Assembly (NCBI RefSeq): GCF_000381125.1
Contig: NZ_KB905946.1
Location: 1-64,000 of the forward strand
Origin: Caldimonas manganoxidans ATCC BAA-369
GTDB lineage: Bacteria > Pseudomonadota > Gammaproteobacteria > Burkholderiales > Burkholderiaceae_C
Length of the DNA: 64,000 bases
Reading direction: 5' to 3'
A program made the position numbers and the translations under genes. Shown in pieces: positions 34,005 to 41,979 of the stretch; positions within the stretch are counted from its first letter, which is position 1, and the number at the start of each line of letters is the position of its first letter. The notes beneath the pieces are model-generated. The model ran no database searches, was not told where the DNA came from, and saw nothing but the letters and a program-made list of their open reading frames with translations.

Positions 34005-35243
34005 ATGTCCTCGTCGAACGACCGTCCCTGCCGCCGCCACCCGGCTGCTGCCGTGAGCCGACGCACCGCCGTGCAAGCCTTGGCCGCTGGCGCCGCCACC
34101 GTGGCCCTCCCGGCCTTGGCGCAGGCCTCCGCCGGCGCCGTGCGCATCGGCTACGCCATCGCCCGCACCGGCCCTTGGGCGCCCGGCGCCCAGGTCAGCC
34201 AGGAGCCGAACTACCTGCTGTGGGCCGAGCAGGTCAATGCCGCCGGGGGTCTGGACGTGCAAGGCCGCAAACGCCCCATCGAATTGGTCAGCTCCGACGA
34301 CCGCAGCGATATCGAAACCTGCGTGCGCTCTTACCAAAAACTCATGGGCAGCGACAAGGTCGACCTCATCTTGCCGCCCTGGGGCAGCAATGCCAATTTC
34401 GCCGTGGCCCCGCTGGCCAACCGCTTCGGCTACCCGATGCTCGCGCCCACGGCCTTGTCGCGCAAGCTCATCGACATGAACTTGCCCTACTTCTTCTCCT
34501 TGCTGCAACAGCCCGACCGCATGATGTCGGCCTTGGTGGACATGTTGCAGGCCCAAGGCGCCAAAACGGTGGCCATTCTGTACATGGATGACCTGTTCGG
34601 GCTGGAGAACTTCGCGGCCCTGAACAACGCCTTGAAGACCAGCAGCCTGCAAGTGGTCGAGCGCAAGAGCTATCCGCTCGGCGTCAAAGATCTCGCCCCG
34701 GTGCTGCGTGGCATCAAAGACCTCAACCCCGACGCTTTCATCGGCATCACCTACCCCCCCGACACGCTGTTGGCCAGCCGGCAAAGCAAGGAGATCGGCT
34801 TCAACCCGCGTTTCTTCTACTGTTCGGTGGGAACGGCCTTCCAGCTCTACCGCAATGTGATGGGCGCCAGTGCCGAAGGCGTGCTCGGCATGGGCTCATG
34901 GAACGCCAAGACCAGCCCCGCGGCCAAAGCCTATTTCGAGGCCCACGTGGCCAAATTCGGCGCACAAAAAGAGCCCGACCGTTGGGCCAGCGGTCATTGC
35001 TGGGCCGGGTTGCAAATTCTGCAAGCGGCCGTGGCCAAGGTGGGGCTGGACCGCAAGGCCATCCGCGATTACGTGGCACGCACCGAACACGACACCCTCA
35101 TCGGCAAGATCCGGTTCACCGGCAGCGAGAACACCGCCACGCCCGGCACGGTGGGCCAATGGCAAAAGGGTGAGTTCGAGGTGGTGTGGCCGCGCAGCAT
35201 GGCCACCGCGCCTTTGCTGGCGCACAAGCCGGCCTGGGTGTGA
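34005..35243 (+). CDS. Branched-chain-type ABC transporter substrate-binding protein
   Basis: A 412-residue periplasmic binding protein of the LivK/AmiC family (type I fold). The signal region has twin arginines and a hydrophobic core (SRRTAVQALAAGAATVALP), with cleavage after LAQA. The mature protein begins VRIGYAIARTGPWAPGA and contains GGLDVQGRKRPIELV, DDRSDIETCVRSYQKL and YMDDLFGLENF. AAAAGGAG lies before the ATG. It is the first gene of a complete ABC transporter set (two permeases and two ATPases) followed by an aldehyde dehydrogenase. The substrate is more likely an aromatic acid or similar carboxylate than an amino acid, an inference from the neighbouring dehydrogenase and AraC regulator. 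Confidence 0.88.
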   Translation: MSSSNDRPCRRHPAAAVSRRTAVQALAAGAATVALPALAQASAGAVRIGYAIARTGPWAPGAQVSQEPNYLLWAEQVNAAGGLDVQGRKRPIELVSSDDRSDIETCVRSYQKLMGSDKVDLILPPWGSNANFAVAPLANRFGYPMLAPTALSRKLIDMNLPYFFSLLQQPDRMMSALVDMLQAQGAKTVAILYMDDLFGLENFAALNNALKTSSLQVVERKSYPLGVKDLAPVLRGIKDLNPDAFIGITYPPDTLLASRQSKEIGFNPRFFYCSVGTAFQLYRNVMGASAEGVLGMGSWNAKTSPAAKAYFEAHVAKFGAQKEPDRWASGHCWAGLQILQAAVAKVGLDRKAIRDYVARTEHDTLIGKIRFTGSENTATPGTVGQWQKGEFEVVWPRSMATAPLLAHKPAWV

Positions 35244-35252
35244 GTCGGGCCC

Positions 35253-36128
35253 ATGTCTTTGAGTGCCTGGCTTGAGTTGATTGCCTCCGGTCTCATCACC
35301 GGGGGCATCTACGCCTTGGTGGCGCTTGGCCTGAACCTTCAGTACGGCTTGATGCGCATCCTCAACATCGCGCACGGCGAATTCCTGATGGTGGGCGCTT
35401 TTCTCACCTGGCTGATGCACACGCAGTTCGGCCTCTCGCCGCTGCTGATGCTGCCGGTGAGCTTCGCGCTGCTGATGGCCGTGGGGCTCATCGTGCACCG
35501 GCTGTGGTTCCGACCGCTTGCGGCCACCTCCCCCAACCTCGATGTCTTCGAAGCGCGTGGCCTGATGGTGTGCTTCGGCCTGCTGTTCCTGGTGCAGAAC
35601 TTTGCCTCGCTGATCTGGGGCGGCGACCTGCGCGGCTACGACTACCTCACCCAGCCCGTGGCCGTGGGCGGCGCGCAGTTCGCCGCCAACAAACTGGTGG
35701 TCTTTGGCCTGGCCCTGTCGTTGAGTGGCGTGCTCATCGTGCTGCTGCGCACCACCTTGCTCGGCAAAGCCGTGCGTGCGCTGATGCAATCGCCCGTCGG
35801 GGCTCAGTTGGTGGGCATCGACACGCAGCGACTGCACCCACTGATGTTCGGCATCGGCCTGGGCCTGTCGGGCGTGGCCGGCTGCCTGCTGTCGATGACT
35901 TATGCGATCACGCCCTCGATGGGAGAGCCCTATACCGTCACCGCCCTCATCGTCATCACGCTGGGCGGCTTCGGCAGCATGAGCGGCGCGTTGGCCGGTG
36001 GATTGCTGCTGGGCGTGATCGAGGCGCTGGGCATGCATTTCACCAATCCGTCTTTGAAATCTTTGCTGAGCTACGCCGTGTTCATCACCGTGCTGCTACT
36101 GCGGCCCAACGGGCTGTTCAAGAAATGA
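35253..36128 (+). CDS. livH: ABC transporter permease, LivH type
   Basis: A 291-residue inner-membrane permease with about eight helices of the LivH family. The N-terminal LIASGLITGGIYALVALGL, the conserved GLMRILNIAHGEFLMVGAF loop, and the EAA-type ITLGGFGSMSGALAGGLLLG segment match. It begins 9 bp after the binding-protein gene, and its stop overlaps the next permease start (ATGA). Together with LivM it forms the membrane pore. The symbol reflects family resemblance, and the substrate may not be a branched-chain amino acid. Confidence 0.92.
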   Translation: MSLSAWLELIASGLITGGIYALVALGLNLQYGLMRILNIAHGEFLMVGAFLTWLMHTQFGLSPLLMLPVSFALLMAVGLIVHRLWFRPLAATSPNLDVFEARGLMVCFGLLFLVQNFASLIWGGDLRGYDYLTQPVAVGGAQFAANKLVVFGLALSLSGVLIVLLRTTLLGKAVRALMQSPVGAQLVGIDTQRLHPLMFGIGLGLSGVAGCLLSMTYAITPSMGEPYTVTALIVITLGGFGSMSGALAGGLLLGVIEALGMHFTNPSLKSLLSYAVFITVLLLRPNGLFKK

Positions 36129-37087
36129 AGGATCGAAGCTCTCTCAGGCGCGATGCCCTCACGCTGCTGGCCCTGCTCGGCGTGGCCCTGGTCGTGGCTC
36201 GGTGGGGCAGCGAGTTCGTGCTGTCGCTCACGCTCACCTGCCTGATGTACATCGCGCTGTCGTCGAGCTGGGCGCTGTTTTGCGGCACCACCCGTTATCT
36301 GTCGCTGGCCACCGCGGCCTTCTTCGGCATCGGCGCCTACACTAGCGCCATCGTGCTGGCCCAGGTCTGGTGGCTGTCGGCCGTGGCCTTGGGAGCGTTG
36401 TTCGCCGCCGCCGTCGCAGTGGTGATGGGCGCTGCCGTGCTGCATCTGAGGGGCACCTACTTTGCCGTGCTCACCTTCGGCATGACCGAGCTGATCCGGC
36501 ATGCCATCACCTACTTCGAAAAGCAAGTCACGGGCACGGTGGGCCGCGTGTTGGTCGTGGTGCCCGAGGATGACACGGTTTACTTCACGGTGCTGGGGCT
36601 GGCCGTGTTGGCACTGGTCACGGCCATCGTCGTGCGGCGCAGCCGCTTCGGTTTGGCCCTGGTGGGCATCGGGGCCGACGAGCAGCGCGCTCAGACCCTG
36701 GGCGTGAACACCCGGCTCGTGAAGATCGGCGGCTTTGCGCTGACGGCGGCCTTCGCCGGCGCCGTGGGCGCGGCCATGTCGGTGCGCTGGACTTACATCG
36801 ACCCGACCACCGTCTTCAATCCCTTCATCGGCTTTCAGACCGTGCTGATCGCGCTCATCGGCGGCGCGGCCACGCTGTGGGGACCGCTGATCGCCGCCAT
36901 CGTGTTCAGCCTGCTGGCCGAGACCCTGCGCCTGCAGCTGCCGCAGCTGTACATGATGTCGCTGGGCCTGCTGCTCATCCTGTGTGTGCTCTACCTGCCT
37001 GGCGGCCTGGCCTCGGTGCGCTGGCACACCGTCGGGACGTGGTGGCGCACCAGTGGCCGGTGGTCGAAGGAGCCGCACCATGGCTGA
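36125..37087 (+). CDS. livM: ABC transporter permease, LivM type
   Basis: A 320-residue inner-membrane permease of the LivM family with about nine helices. LSLATAAFFGIGAYTSA, the LHLRGTYFAVLTFGMTELIR loop and GADEQRAQTLGVNTRLVK are characteristic, as is the C-terminal ALIGGAATLWGPLIAAIVF coupling region. The ATG at 36125 lies within the livH stop. Longer readings that begin within livH are not supported. The stop lies eight bases inside the following ATPase gene, so the two are coupled. Confidence 0.92.
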   Translation: MKDRSSLRRDALTLLALLGVALVVARWGSEFVLSLTLTCLMYIALSSSWALFCGTTRYLSLATAAFFGIGAYTSAIVLAQVWWLSAVALGALFAAAVAVVMGAAVLHLRGTYFAVLTFGMTELIRHAITYFEKQVTGTVGRVLVVVPEDDTVYFTVLGLAVLALVTAIVVRRSRFGLALVGIGADEQRAQTLGVNTRLVKIGGFALTAAFAGAVGAAMSVRWTYIDPTTVFNPFIGFQTVLIALIGGAATLWGPLIAAIVFSLLAETLRLQLPQLYMMSLGLLLILCVLYLPGGLASVRWHTVGTWWRTSGRWSKEPHHG

Positions 37088-37826
37088 AGTCTTGCTCGAA
37101 GCCCGCGGTGTGACGGTGCGCTTTGGCGGCCTGACCGCCGTGGACCAGGTCGATGCGCGCTTCCACGCCGGTGAGCTGGTGGGCATCATCGGGCCCAATG
37201 GAGCGGGCAAGACCACTTTCTTCAATGCCATCTCCGGTGTGATCGCACCCACCCGTGGGCAGCTCGTGGCGCAGGGACATGATCTGACCGGCGCCAAGCC
37301 GCATGCCTATGCCCACCACGGCATCGCACGCACCTTTCAGACGCCACGCGTCTTTGCCGAACTGCCAGTGGCGGCCAACATCGACTTCGGACTGCAATTC
37401 GCCGGCCGCCGCCGCGGCGCCTCGCCGCTGTTGCGGGATACGGGCAGCATCCTCGAGGTGATCGGACTGTCGGCCCAGGCCGCCCAGCCGGCGGCCACCC
37501 TCACGCCTTCGCAGCAGCGCCTGCTGGAAATCGGCATGGCCTTGGCCACGCGACCGCGCATGCTGCTGCTGGACGAGGTGGCCGCCGGCCTCACCGAGGC
37601 GGAAGTCGAGCACATGGCCCGCCTGATCCGGCGGCTGCGTGACGAATTGAACCTGACGGTGGTGTGGATCGAGCACGCGGTGACGACCTTGCTGCGTCAT
37701 GTCGAGCGCGTGCTGGTGCTGCACCAAGGACGCAAGATCGCCGATGGCCCGCCGCGCGAGGTGGTGCGCCATCCCGAGGTGATCGAGGCCTACCTGGGAG
37801 ACGAAATGGCCGAGGTTGTGGCATGA
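37080..37826 (+). CDS. livG: ABC transporter ATP-binding protein, LivG type
   Basis: A 248-residue ATPase. The Walker A motif is GPNGAGKTT, the signature is TPSQQRLLEI (a divergent LSGGQ in which SGG is replaced by PSQ), and the Walker B is MLLLDEVAAGL followed by the H-loop WIEHAV. Divergence of the signature is notable since LivG proteins normally have LSYGQQ/LSGG. The rest (FFNAISGVIAPTRG, GIARTFQTPRVF) matches well. The ATG at 37080 overlaps the end of livM, and the stop overlaps the LivF-type start (ATGA). Confidence 0.9.
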   Translation: MAEVLLEARGVTVRFGGLTAVDQVDARFHAGELVGIIGPNGAGKTTFFNAISGVIAPTRGQLVAQGHDLTGAKPHAYAHHGIARTFQTPRVFAELPVAANIDFGLQFAGRRRGASPLLRDTGSILEVIGLSAQAAQPAATLTPSQQRLLEIGMALATRPRMLLLDEVAAGLTEAEVEHMARLIRRLRDELNLTVVWIEHAVTTLLRHVERVLVLHQGRKIADGPPREVVRHPEVIEAYLGDEMAEVVA

Positions 37827-40075
37827 GGAACGACTTGGCTCAGGCCCCAAGCGCGGGCCGCAAGCTCGCCCACCTCAAAGTCGAGGGGCTGAGCGCCGGC
37901 TATGGCGGCTTCTTGGTGCTGCGCGATCTGACGCTCGAAGCTCGACCCGGCCTGACCGTGATCCTGGGCCCCAACGGCGCGGGCAAGACCACGCTGCTGA
38001 AGGCCATCGCCGGACTGATCCCACGCACTGGCACCGTCTTGCTCGATGACGAGGCCCTGCCCGTGGGCCGCCCCGACGAGATCGTGCGCCGCGGGCTGAG
38101 CCTGGTGCCCGAGGGCCGCCAGCTCTTTGCCCAGATGACCGTGAGAGAAAACCTCGAGCTCGGCGGCTGGCTGGTGGACAAGGCCGAGCGCGCAAGGCGT
38201 CTGGCTCAAGCCTTCAAGGACTTTCCCAGACTTGCCGAACGCGCGCAGCAACTGGCCGGCACGATGAGCGGCGGCGAGCAGCAGATGGTGGCCGTGGCGC
38301 GCGCCATGATGAGCGCACCGCGCCTGCTGATGCTCGATGAGCCCTCGCTCGGTCTGGCGCCGCGCATGGTCGATGAATTGCTGGCCATCGCACGGCGCAT
38401 CGCCGACGCGGGCACCACCGTGTTGATGGTCGAGCAAAACGTCCGCAAAGCCCTGGCAGTGGCCGATTGGGGCTATGTGCTCGAACGTGGCGTCCTCGTG
38501 GCCAGCGCGACCGCCTCGTTGCTGTCGCGCTCCACGGTGATCCGCCAGGCCTACCTGGGAGGCCCGTCGGGGGCCTCCTGCTCGTCTTCGTCCTCTGCCT
38601 CCGACACGAAGGAGAAGTCCATGTCCGACCTGTCCATGCTCATCAACGGCCTGGCCGTTTCCGCCGAGAAGGGTGCCACCTTCGAACGTCGCAACCCGCT
38701 CGATGGCAGTGTGGCCACGCGCGCGCCTGCGGCCAGCACTGCCGACGCCATCGCAGCCGTGGAAGCCGCTGCGCAAGCCTTCAAGACCTGGAGCCAGACC
38801 GGCCCTGGCGAACGTCGCGCGCTCCTGCTGAAAGCCGCTGACGCGCTGGAGGCCAAGACCCCCGAATTCATGGAAGCCGTGCCCGCCGAAACCGGCGCCA
38901 CCGGCATGTGGGCTCACTTCAATGTCTTCCTGGCCGCCAGCATGTTGCGCGAAGCCGCCGCCCTGACCACGCAAATCACCGGCGAGTTGATCCCCTCGGA
39001 CGTGCCGGGGTCCTTGGCCATGGGCGTGCGCCAGCCCGCCGGCGTGGTGCTGGGCATCGCCCCATGGAACGCCCCGATCATCTTGGGCGTGCGCGCCATC
39101 GCCACACCACTGGCCTGCGGGAATACCGTCATCCTCAAGGGATCGGAGAACTGCCCGCGCACCCACCAACTCATCATCCAAGCGCTGCAAGACGCAGGCT
39201 TCCCGCCCGGCGTGGTGAACTACATCACCAACGCCCCTGCCGATGCCGGCGCCGTGGTCGAAGCCATGGTGGCGCATCCGGCGGTCAAGCGGGTGAACTT
39301 CACCGGCTCCACCAGGGTCGGCAAGATCATTGCGATGACCTGCGCCAAGTACCTCAAGCCGGTGGTGTTGGAGTTGGGCGGCAAGGCCCCCATCGTGGTG
39401 CTCGACGATGCCGATCTGGACGATGCGGTCAATGCCACGGCCTTCGGCGCCTTTGCAAACTCTGGCCAGATCTGCATGAGCACCGAGCGCATCATCGTGG
39501 ATAAGAAGATCGCCGAGGACTTCATCACCAAGCTGGTGGCCAAGGCCCGCGGGCTCCCCCTGGGCGACCCGCGTCAAAGCGACCCGGTGGTGCTGGGCTC
39601 GGTCATCGGCATGGGCACCGTGGAGCACTGCAATGCCCTGATCGACGACGCGCTGGCCAAGGGGGCCCGCCTGCTGTGCGGCGGCAAAGCAGACAACACC
39701 CTGATGCCGGCCACGCTGCTGGACCACGTGACGCCGGACATGAGGATCTACCGCGAGGAGACCTTCGGTCCGGTCAAGTGCATCGTGCGGGTCAAGGGTG
39801 TGGAAGAGGCCATCGCCTGCGCGAACGACAATGAATACGGATTGTCGGCGGCCGTCTTCGGGCGTGACATTGCACGCGCCATGCAGGTGGCGCGGCGCAT
39901 CGAGTCCGGCATCTGCCACATCAACGGCCCCACCGTGCACGACGAAGCGCAAATGCCCTTTGGTGGGGTCAAAGCCAGCGGCTATGGCCGCTTCGGCGGC
40001 AAGGCCGGTGTGGCCGAGTTCACCGAGCTGCGCTGGATCACCGTGCAAACGGCTCCACGCCACTATCCTTTCTGA
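37823..40075 (+). CDS. livF: LivF-type ABC ATPase whose frame continues without a stop into an aldehyde dehydrogenase
   Basis: From the ATG at 37823, which overlaps the livG stop, one open frame runs 750 residues. Residues 1-250 are a full LivF ATPase: Walker A GPNGAGKTT, signature MSGGEQQMV, Walker B LLMLDEPSLGL, and H-loop MVEQNV. LivF proteins normally stop about at AYLGG, residue 249-250. Here a Ser-rich linker (SCSSSSSASD) follows and leads directly to the dehydrogenase start MSDLS at 38621. The linker region carries AAGGAG exactly where a separate dehydrogenase would be initiated. So either the livF stop has been lost and both a fusion and a free dehydrogenase are made, or there is a small sequence error here. 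The window shows no stop in frame. Confidence 0.85.
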   Translation: MRNDLAQAPSAGRKLAHLKVEGLSAGYGGFLVLRDLTLEARPGLTVILGPNGAGKTTLLKAIAGLIPRTGTVLLDDEALPVGRPDEIVRRGLSLVPEGRQLFAQMTVRENLELGGWLVDKAERARRLAQAFKDFPRLAERAQQLAGTMSGGEQQMVAVARAMMSAPRLLMLDEPSLGLAPRMVDELLAIARRIADAGTTVLMVEQNVRKALAVADWGYVLERGVLVASATASLLSRSTVIRQAYLGGPSGASCSSSSSASDTKEKSMSDLSMLINGLAVSAEKGATFERRNPLDGSVATRAPAASTADAIAAVEAAAQAFKTWSQTGPGERRALLLKAADALEAKTPEFMEAVPAETGATGMWAHFNVFLAASMLREAAALTTQITGELIPSDVPGSLAMGVRQPAGVVLGIAPWNAPIILGVRAIATPLACGNTVILKGSENCPRTHQLIIQALQDAGFPPGVVNYITNAPADAGAVVEAMVAHPAVKRVNFTGSTRVGKIIAMTCAKYLKPVVLELGGKAPIVVLDDADLDDAVNATAFGAFANSGQICMSTERIIVDKKIAEDFITKLVAKARGLPLGDPRQSDPVVLGSVIGMGTVEHCNALIDDALAKGARLLCGGKADNTLMPATLLDHVTPDMRIYREETFGPVKCIVRVKGVEEAIACANDNEYGLSAAVFGRDIARAMQVARRIESGICHINGPTVHDEAQMPFGGVKASGYGRFGGKAGVAEFTELRWITVQTAPRHYPF
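38621..40075 (+). CDS. NAD(P)-dependent aldehyde dehydrogenase, vanillin/salicylaldehyde type
   Basis: A 484-residue aldehyde dehydrogenase that oxidises an aldehyde to the acid. The catalytic glutamate lies in LELGGKAP and the nucleophilic cysteine in SGQICMSTER. The cofactor residues sit in GIAPWNAPIILG and NFTGSTRVG. It resembles vanillin and salicylaldehyde dehydrogenases (GSENCPRTHQ, NDNEYGLSAAVFGRD). A free start is likely at 38621, where AAGGAG precedes the ATG by seven bases, though the same frame is open from livF. Its place directly behind a transporter and opposite an AraC/XylS-type regulator suggests uptake and oxidation of an aromatic compound. The exact substrate is not established. 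Confidence 0.9.
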   Translation: MSDLSMLINGLAVSAEKGATFERRNPLDGSVATRAPAASTADAIAAVEAAAQAFKTWSQTGPGERRALLLKAADALEAKTPEFMEAVPAETGATGMWAHFNVFLAASMLREAAALTTQITGELIPSDVPGSLAMGVRQPAGVVLGIAPWNAPIILGVRAIATPLACGNTVILKGSENCPRTHQLIIQALQDAGFPPGVVNYITNAPADAGAVVEAMVAHPAVKRVNFTGSTRVGKIIAMTCAKYLKPVVLELGGKAPIVVLDDADLDDAVNATAFGAFANSGQICMSTERIIVDKKIAEDFITKLVAKARGLPLGDPRQSDPVVLGSVIGMGTVEHCNALIDDALAKGARLLCGGKADNTLMPATLLDHVTPDMRIYREETFGPVKCIVRVKGVEEAIACANDNEYGLSAAVFGRDIARAMQVARRIESGICHINGPTVHDEAQMPFGGVKASGYGRFGGKAGVAEFTELRWITVQTAPRHYPF

Positions 40076-40142
40076 TCGCACGAGACCCACCGCAAGGCGC
40101 GGGCCGCACCGCACGCGCCGATCGAACGGCAGACGGCCTGCC

Positions 40143-40170
40143 GGCAGCCCCGACCCTGGCGGGCTGCCTT
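40143..40170. terminator. Hairpin between the convergent dehydrogenase and L,D-transpeptidase genes
   Basis: GGCAGCCC and GGGCTGCC form an eight-base-pair stem around a ten-base loop, followed by TTCC. The T-run is short. Its position between convergent genes favours a terminator, perhaps for both directions. Confidence 0.45.
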
Positions 40171-40178
40171 CCAAGGAG

Positions 40179-41843
40179 CTATCGGCCCGCGCGGCGCGGC
40201 TGCAGCGCCCGCGCCAGCGGCGCATCACGTCGATAGACATCGTCGGCAAAGCGCACGGGCGCCCCCGCGGCCTCGGCCCAGGCCGTGAGGTATACCAAGG
40301 CCACCGACACCGGTGATTCGAGCCGCACGTATTGCGACGCCGCGGCATCGTCTCGCATCGCCGCGGCCACCCGCTGTGCATTCCACGGGGGTTGATCACG
40401 CAGCAGCCAAGTCGCCAGGGCGGCGGGCTCTTGCACGCGCACGCAGCCGTGGCTGAAGTCGCGACGCTCGCGCAGGAAAAGGCCGCGCGAGGGCGTGTCG
40501 TGCAGGTAGATGGCCTCGTCATTGGGCATCATGAATTTCACGGCGCCCAGGGCATTGGCTGGCCCGGGTTTTTGGCGCAAGCGCAGGCTGCCCGCGCGCA
40601 GCCCCGCCAGCGCCTCGGCCCCGAAAGGCACCACCGGCGAGTGGTCGGACGCTGCGGCCACCACTTCTTTGTCGTGGCGCTGCAGATAGCCCGGGTCCGC
40701 TTCGATGCGCGGCAGTTCTTCTTCGCGCAGGATGCTGGGAGGCACGTTCCAGTAGGGACGGAACACCAGGTAGCGCAGCTCCTCCATCATGGAGGGCGTG
40801 GGGTCTTTGCCGCTGCGGCCCACGATCACCCTCGACTCCAGCACCGGCGCCTCGGTGGCATCGGCATAGGCCCACAAACGGAACATCGGCACATTGACCA
40901 CGATGAGAGGCCGGCCCGGCACGAAGGGCATCCAGCGCAGCCGCTCCAGGCTCAATTCGACCTGGCGCACACGCTGCCACAGCGGAACGTTGAGCGCCGC
41001 CACGGTCGACGGTCCGATGACGCCATCGTCATTCAGTCCATGACGAGCCTGAAAGCGCCGCACGGCCGGCTCCCAGGCCGGGTCATACATGTCCGGGTCG
41101 CCAGAGGCGGGCGCATCGCCTAGCAGCTCACCCAAAAAGCGCAGCCGCTCGAAGACCTGCCGGGCCTGGGGATGCGACTGGCCAGGGCGCAAGCCAGGGC
41201 GAAACACCGGCAATGCGACCCGCGTTTCCCGCGCTGCCTGGGCCCGCAGTGCGGGCAAGGTTGCACGCAGGGCCTCGTAGGCCGGCCAGGCGGGGCGCAG
41301 GGCCTGCAAGGCGCTGGCCAGCCGGCCGGCCTCCAGGGCGTGATGCAACACGGCGGCGAAGTCGGGCACCACGGTCGCAGGCCGACGCTTCCAGCCATCT
41401 CGGCGCGGATCGACCCGGCCCAAGTGCAGATCGCGCAGCAAGCGCAGCATGGCCACACTCAAACGCACATCGAGCGCCGACACGTCGGCAGCCTCGGCGT
41501 TGGGGGCGGCATCGAGTGCGGCGCCAACGGCCCGGGCGAGTTGATGCGCCTGGTAGTCGGCGGGGTGCAATCCATCGTCCTCGGCGGCGGCCAGCACCGA
41601 CAGCGCCTCGGCCAACACAGGACGCGCCCGGCCCTGGGCATCGAACCACCGCCAGCCGCGAGGGCCCAATGCGTAGAAGCGCCGCAGGGCCTCGGCCTCG
41701 GCCGGCGCCACGGGCGCAGCCCAGACCGACTCGGGATGCTCAAGCCATGGGGTCGGCAGCGGTGCTGCCACGGTGCGCGGCACCGTGACGATGCCGGCAC
41801 AGACGGCCACACAAATCGCAAAGCACAAAGCAGATCGACGCAT
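40179..41843 (-). CDS. L,D-transpeptidase of the YcbB/LdtD type
   Basis: A 554-residue cell-wall enzyme. A signal peptide (residues 1-27) leads to an N-terminal scaffold, then a peptidoglycan-binding domain (FQARHGLNDDGVIGPSTVAALN) near residue 280. The catalytic YkuD domain follows, with the HDTPSRGLF strand and the nucleophile in RDFSHGCVRVQEP. Its size matches LdtD rather than the small ErfK-type enzymes. It forms 3-3 crosslinks in the periplasm, often induced by envelope stress. It is convergent with the dehydrogenase gene and shares no obvious operon with its neighbours. Confidence 0.9.
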   Translation of the reverse strand: MRRSALCFAICVAVCAGIVTVPRTVAAPLPTPWLEHPESVWAAPVAPAEAEALRRFYALGPRGWRWFDAQGRARPVLAEALSVLAAAEDDGLHPADYQAHQLARAVGAALDAAPNAEAADVSALDVRLSVAMLRLLRDLHLGRVDPRRDGWKRRPATVVPDFAAVLHHALEAGRLASALQALRPAWPAYEALRATLPALRAQAARETRVALPVFRPGLRPGQSHPQARQVFERLRFLGELLGDAPASGDPDMYDPAWEPAVRRFQARHGLNDDGVIGPSTVAALNVPLWQRVRQVELSLERLRWMPFVPGRPLIVVNVPMFRLWAYADATEAPVLESRVIVGRSGKDPTPSMMEELRYLVFRPYWNVPPSILREEELPRIEADPGYLQRHDKEVVAAASDHSPVVPFGAEALAGLRAGSLRLRQKPGPANALGAVKFMMPNDEAIYLHDTPSRGLFLRERRDFSHGCVRVQEPAALATWLLRDQPPWNAQRVAAAMRDDAAASQYVRLESPVSVALVYLTAWAEAAGAPVRFADDVYRRDAPLARALQPRRAGR

Positions 41844-41979
41844 GGGCTGCCAAGGGTAACGCCGATGCCGGCTTTGACGGCATCCCCCGAATCGGCGAGC
41901 CTGAGCCTAGTCCGCAGTGCCACGATGCGGCCGGCCGCGCCGCTTCGCCACGGATGCGCAAGATGCGCATGCAAGGCCC

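Noticed and set aside
37790-40522. Very long minus-strand open frame (about 900 codons) opposite livF and the dehydrogenase
   Set aside because: Its protein is rich in His, Gly and Arg without any domain, and it is the mirror of well-supported plus-strand genes. High GC content produces such antisense frames.
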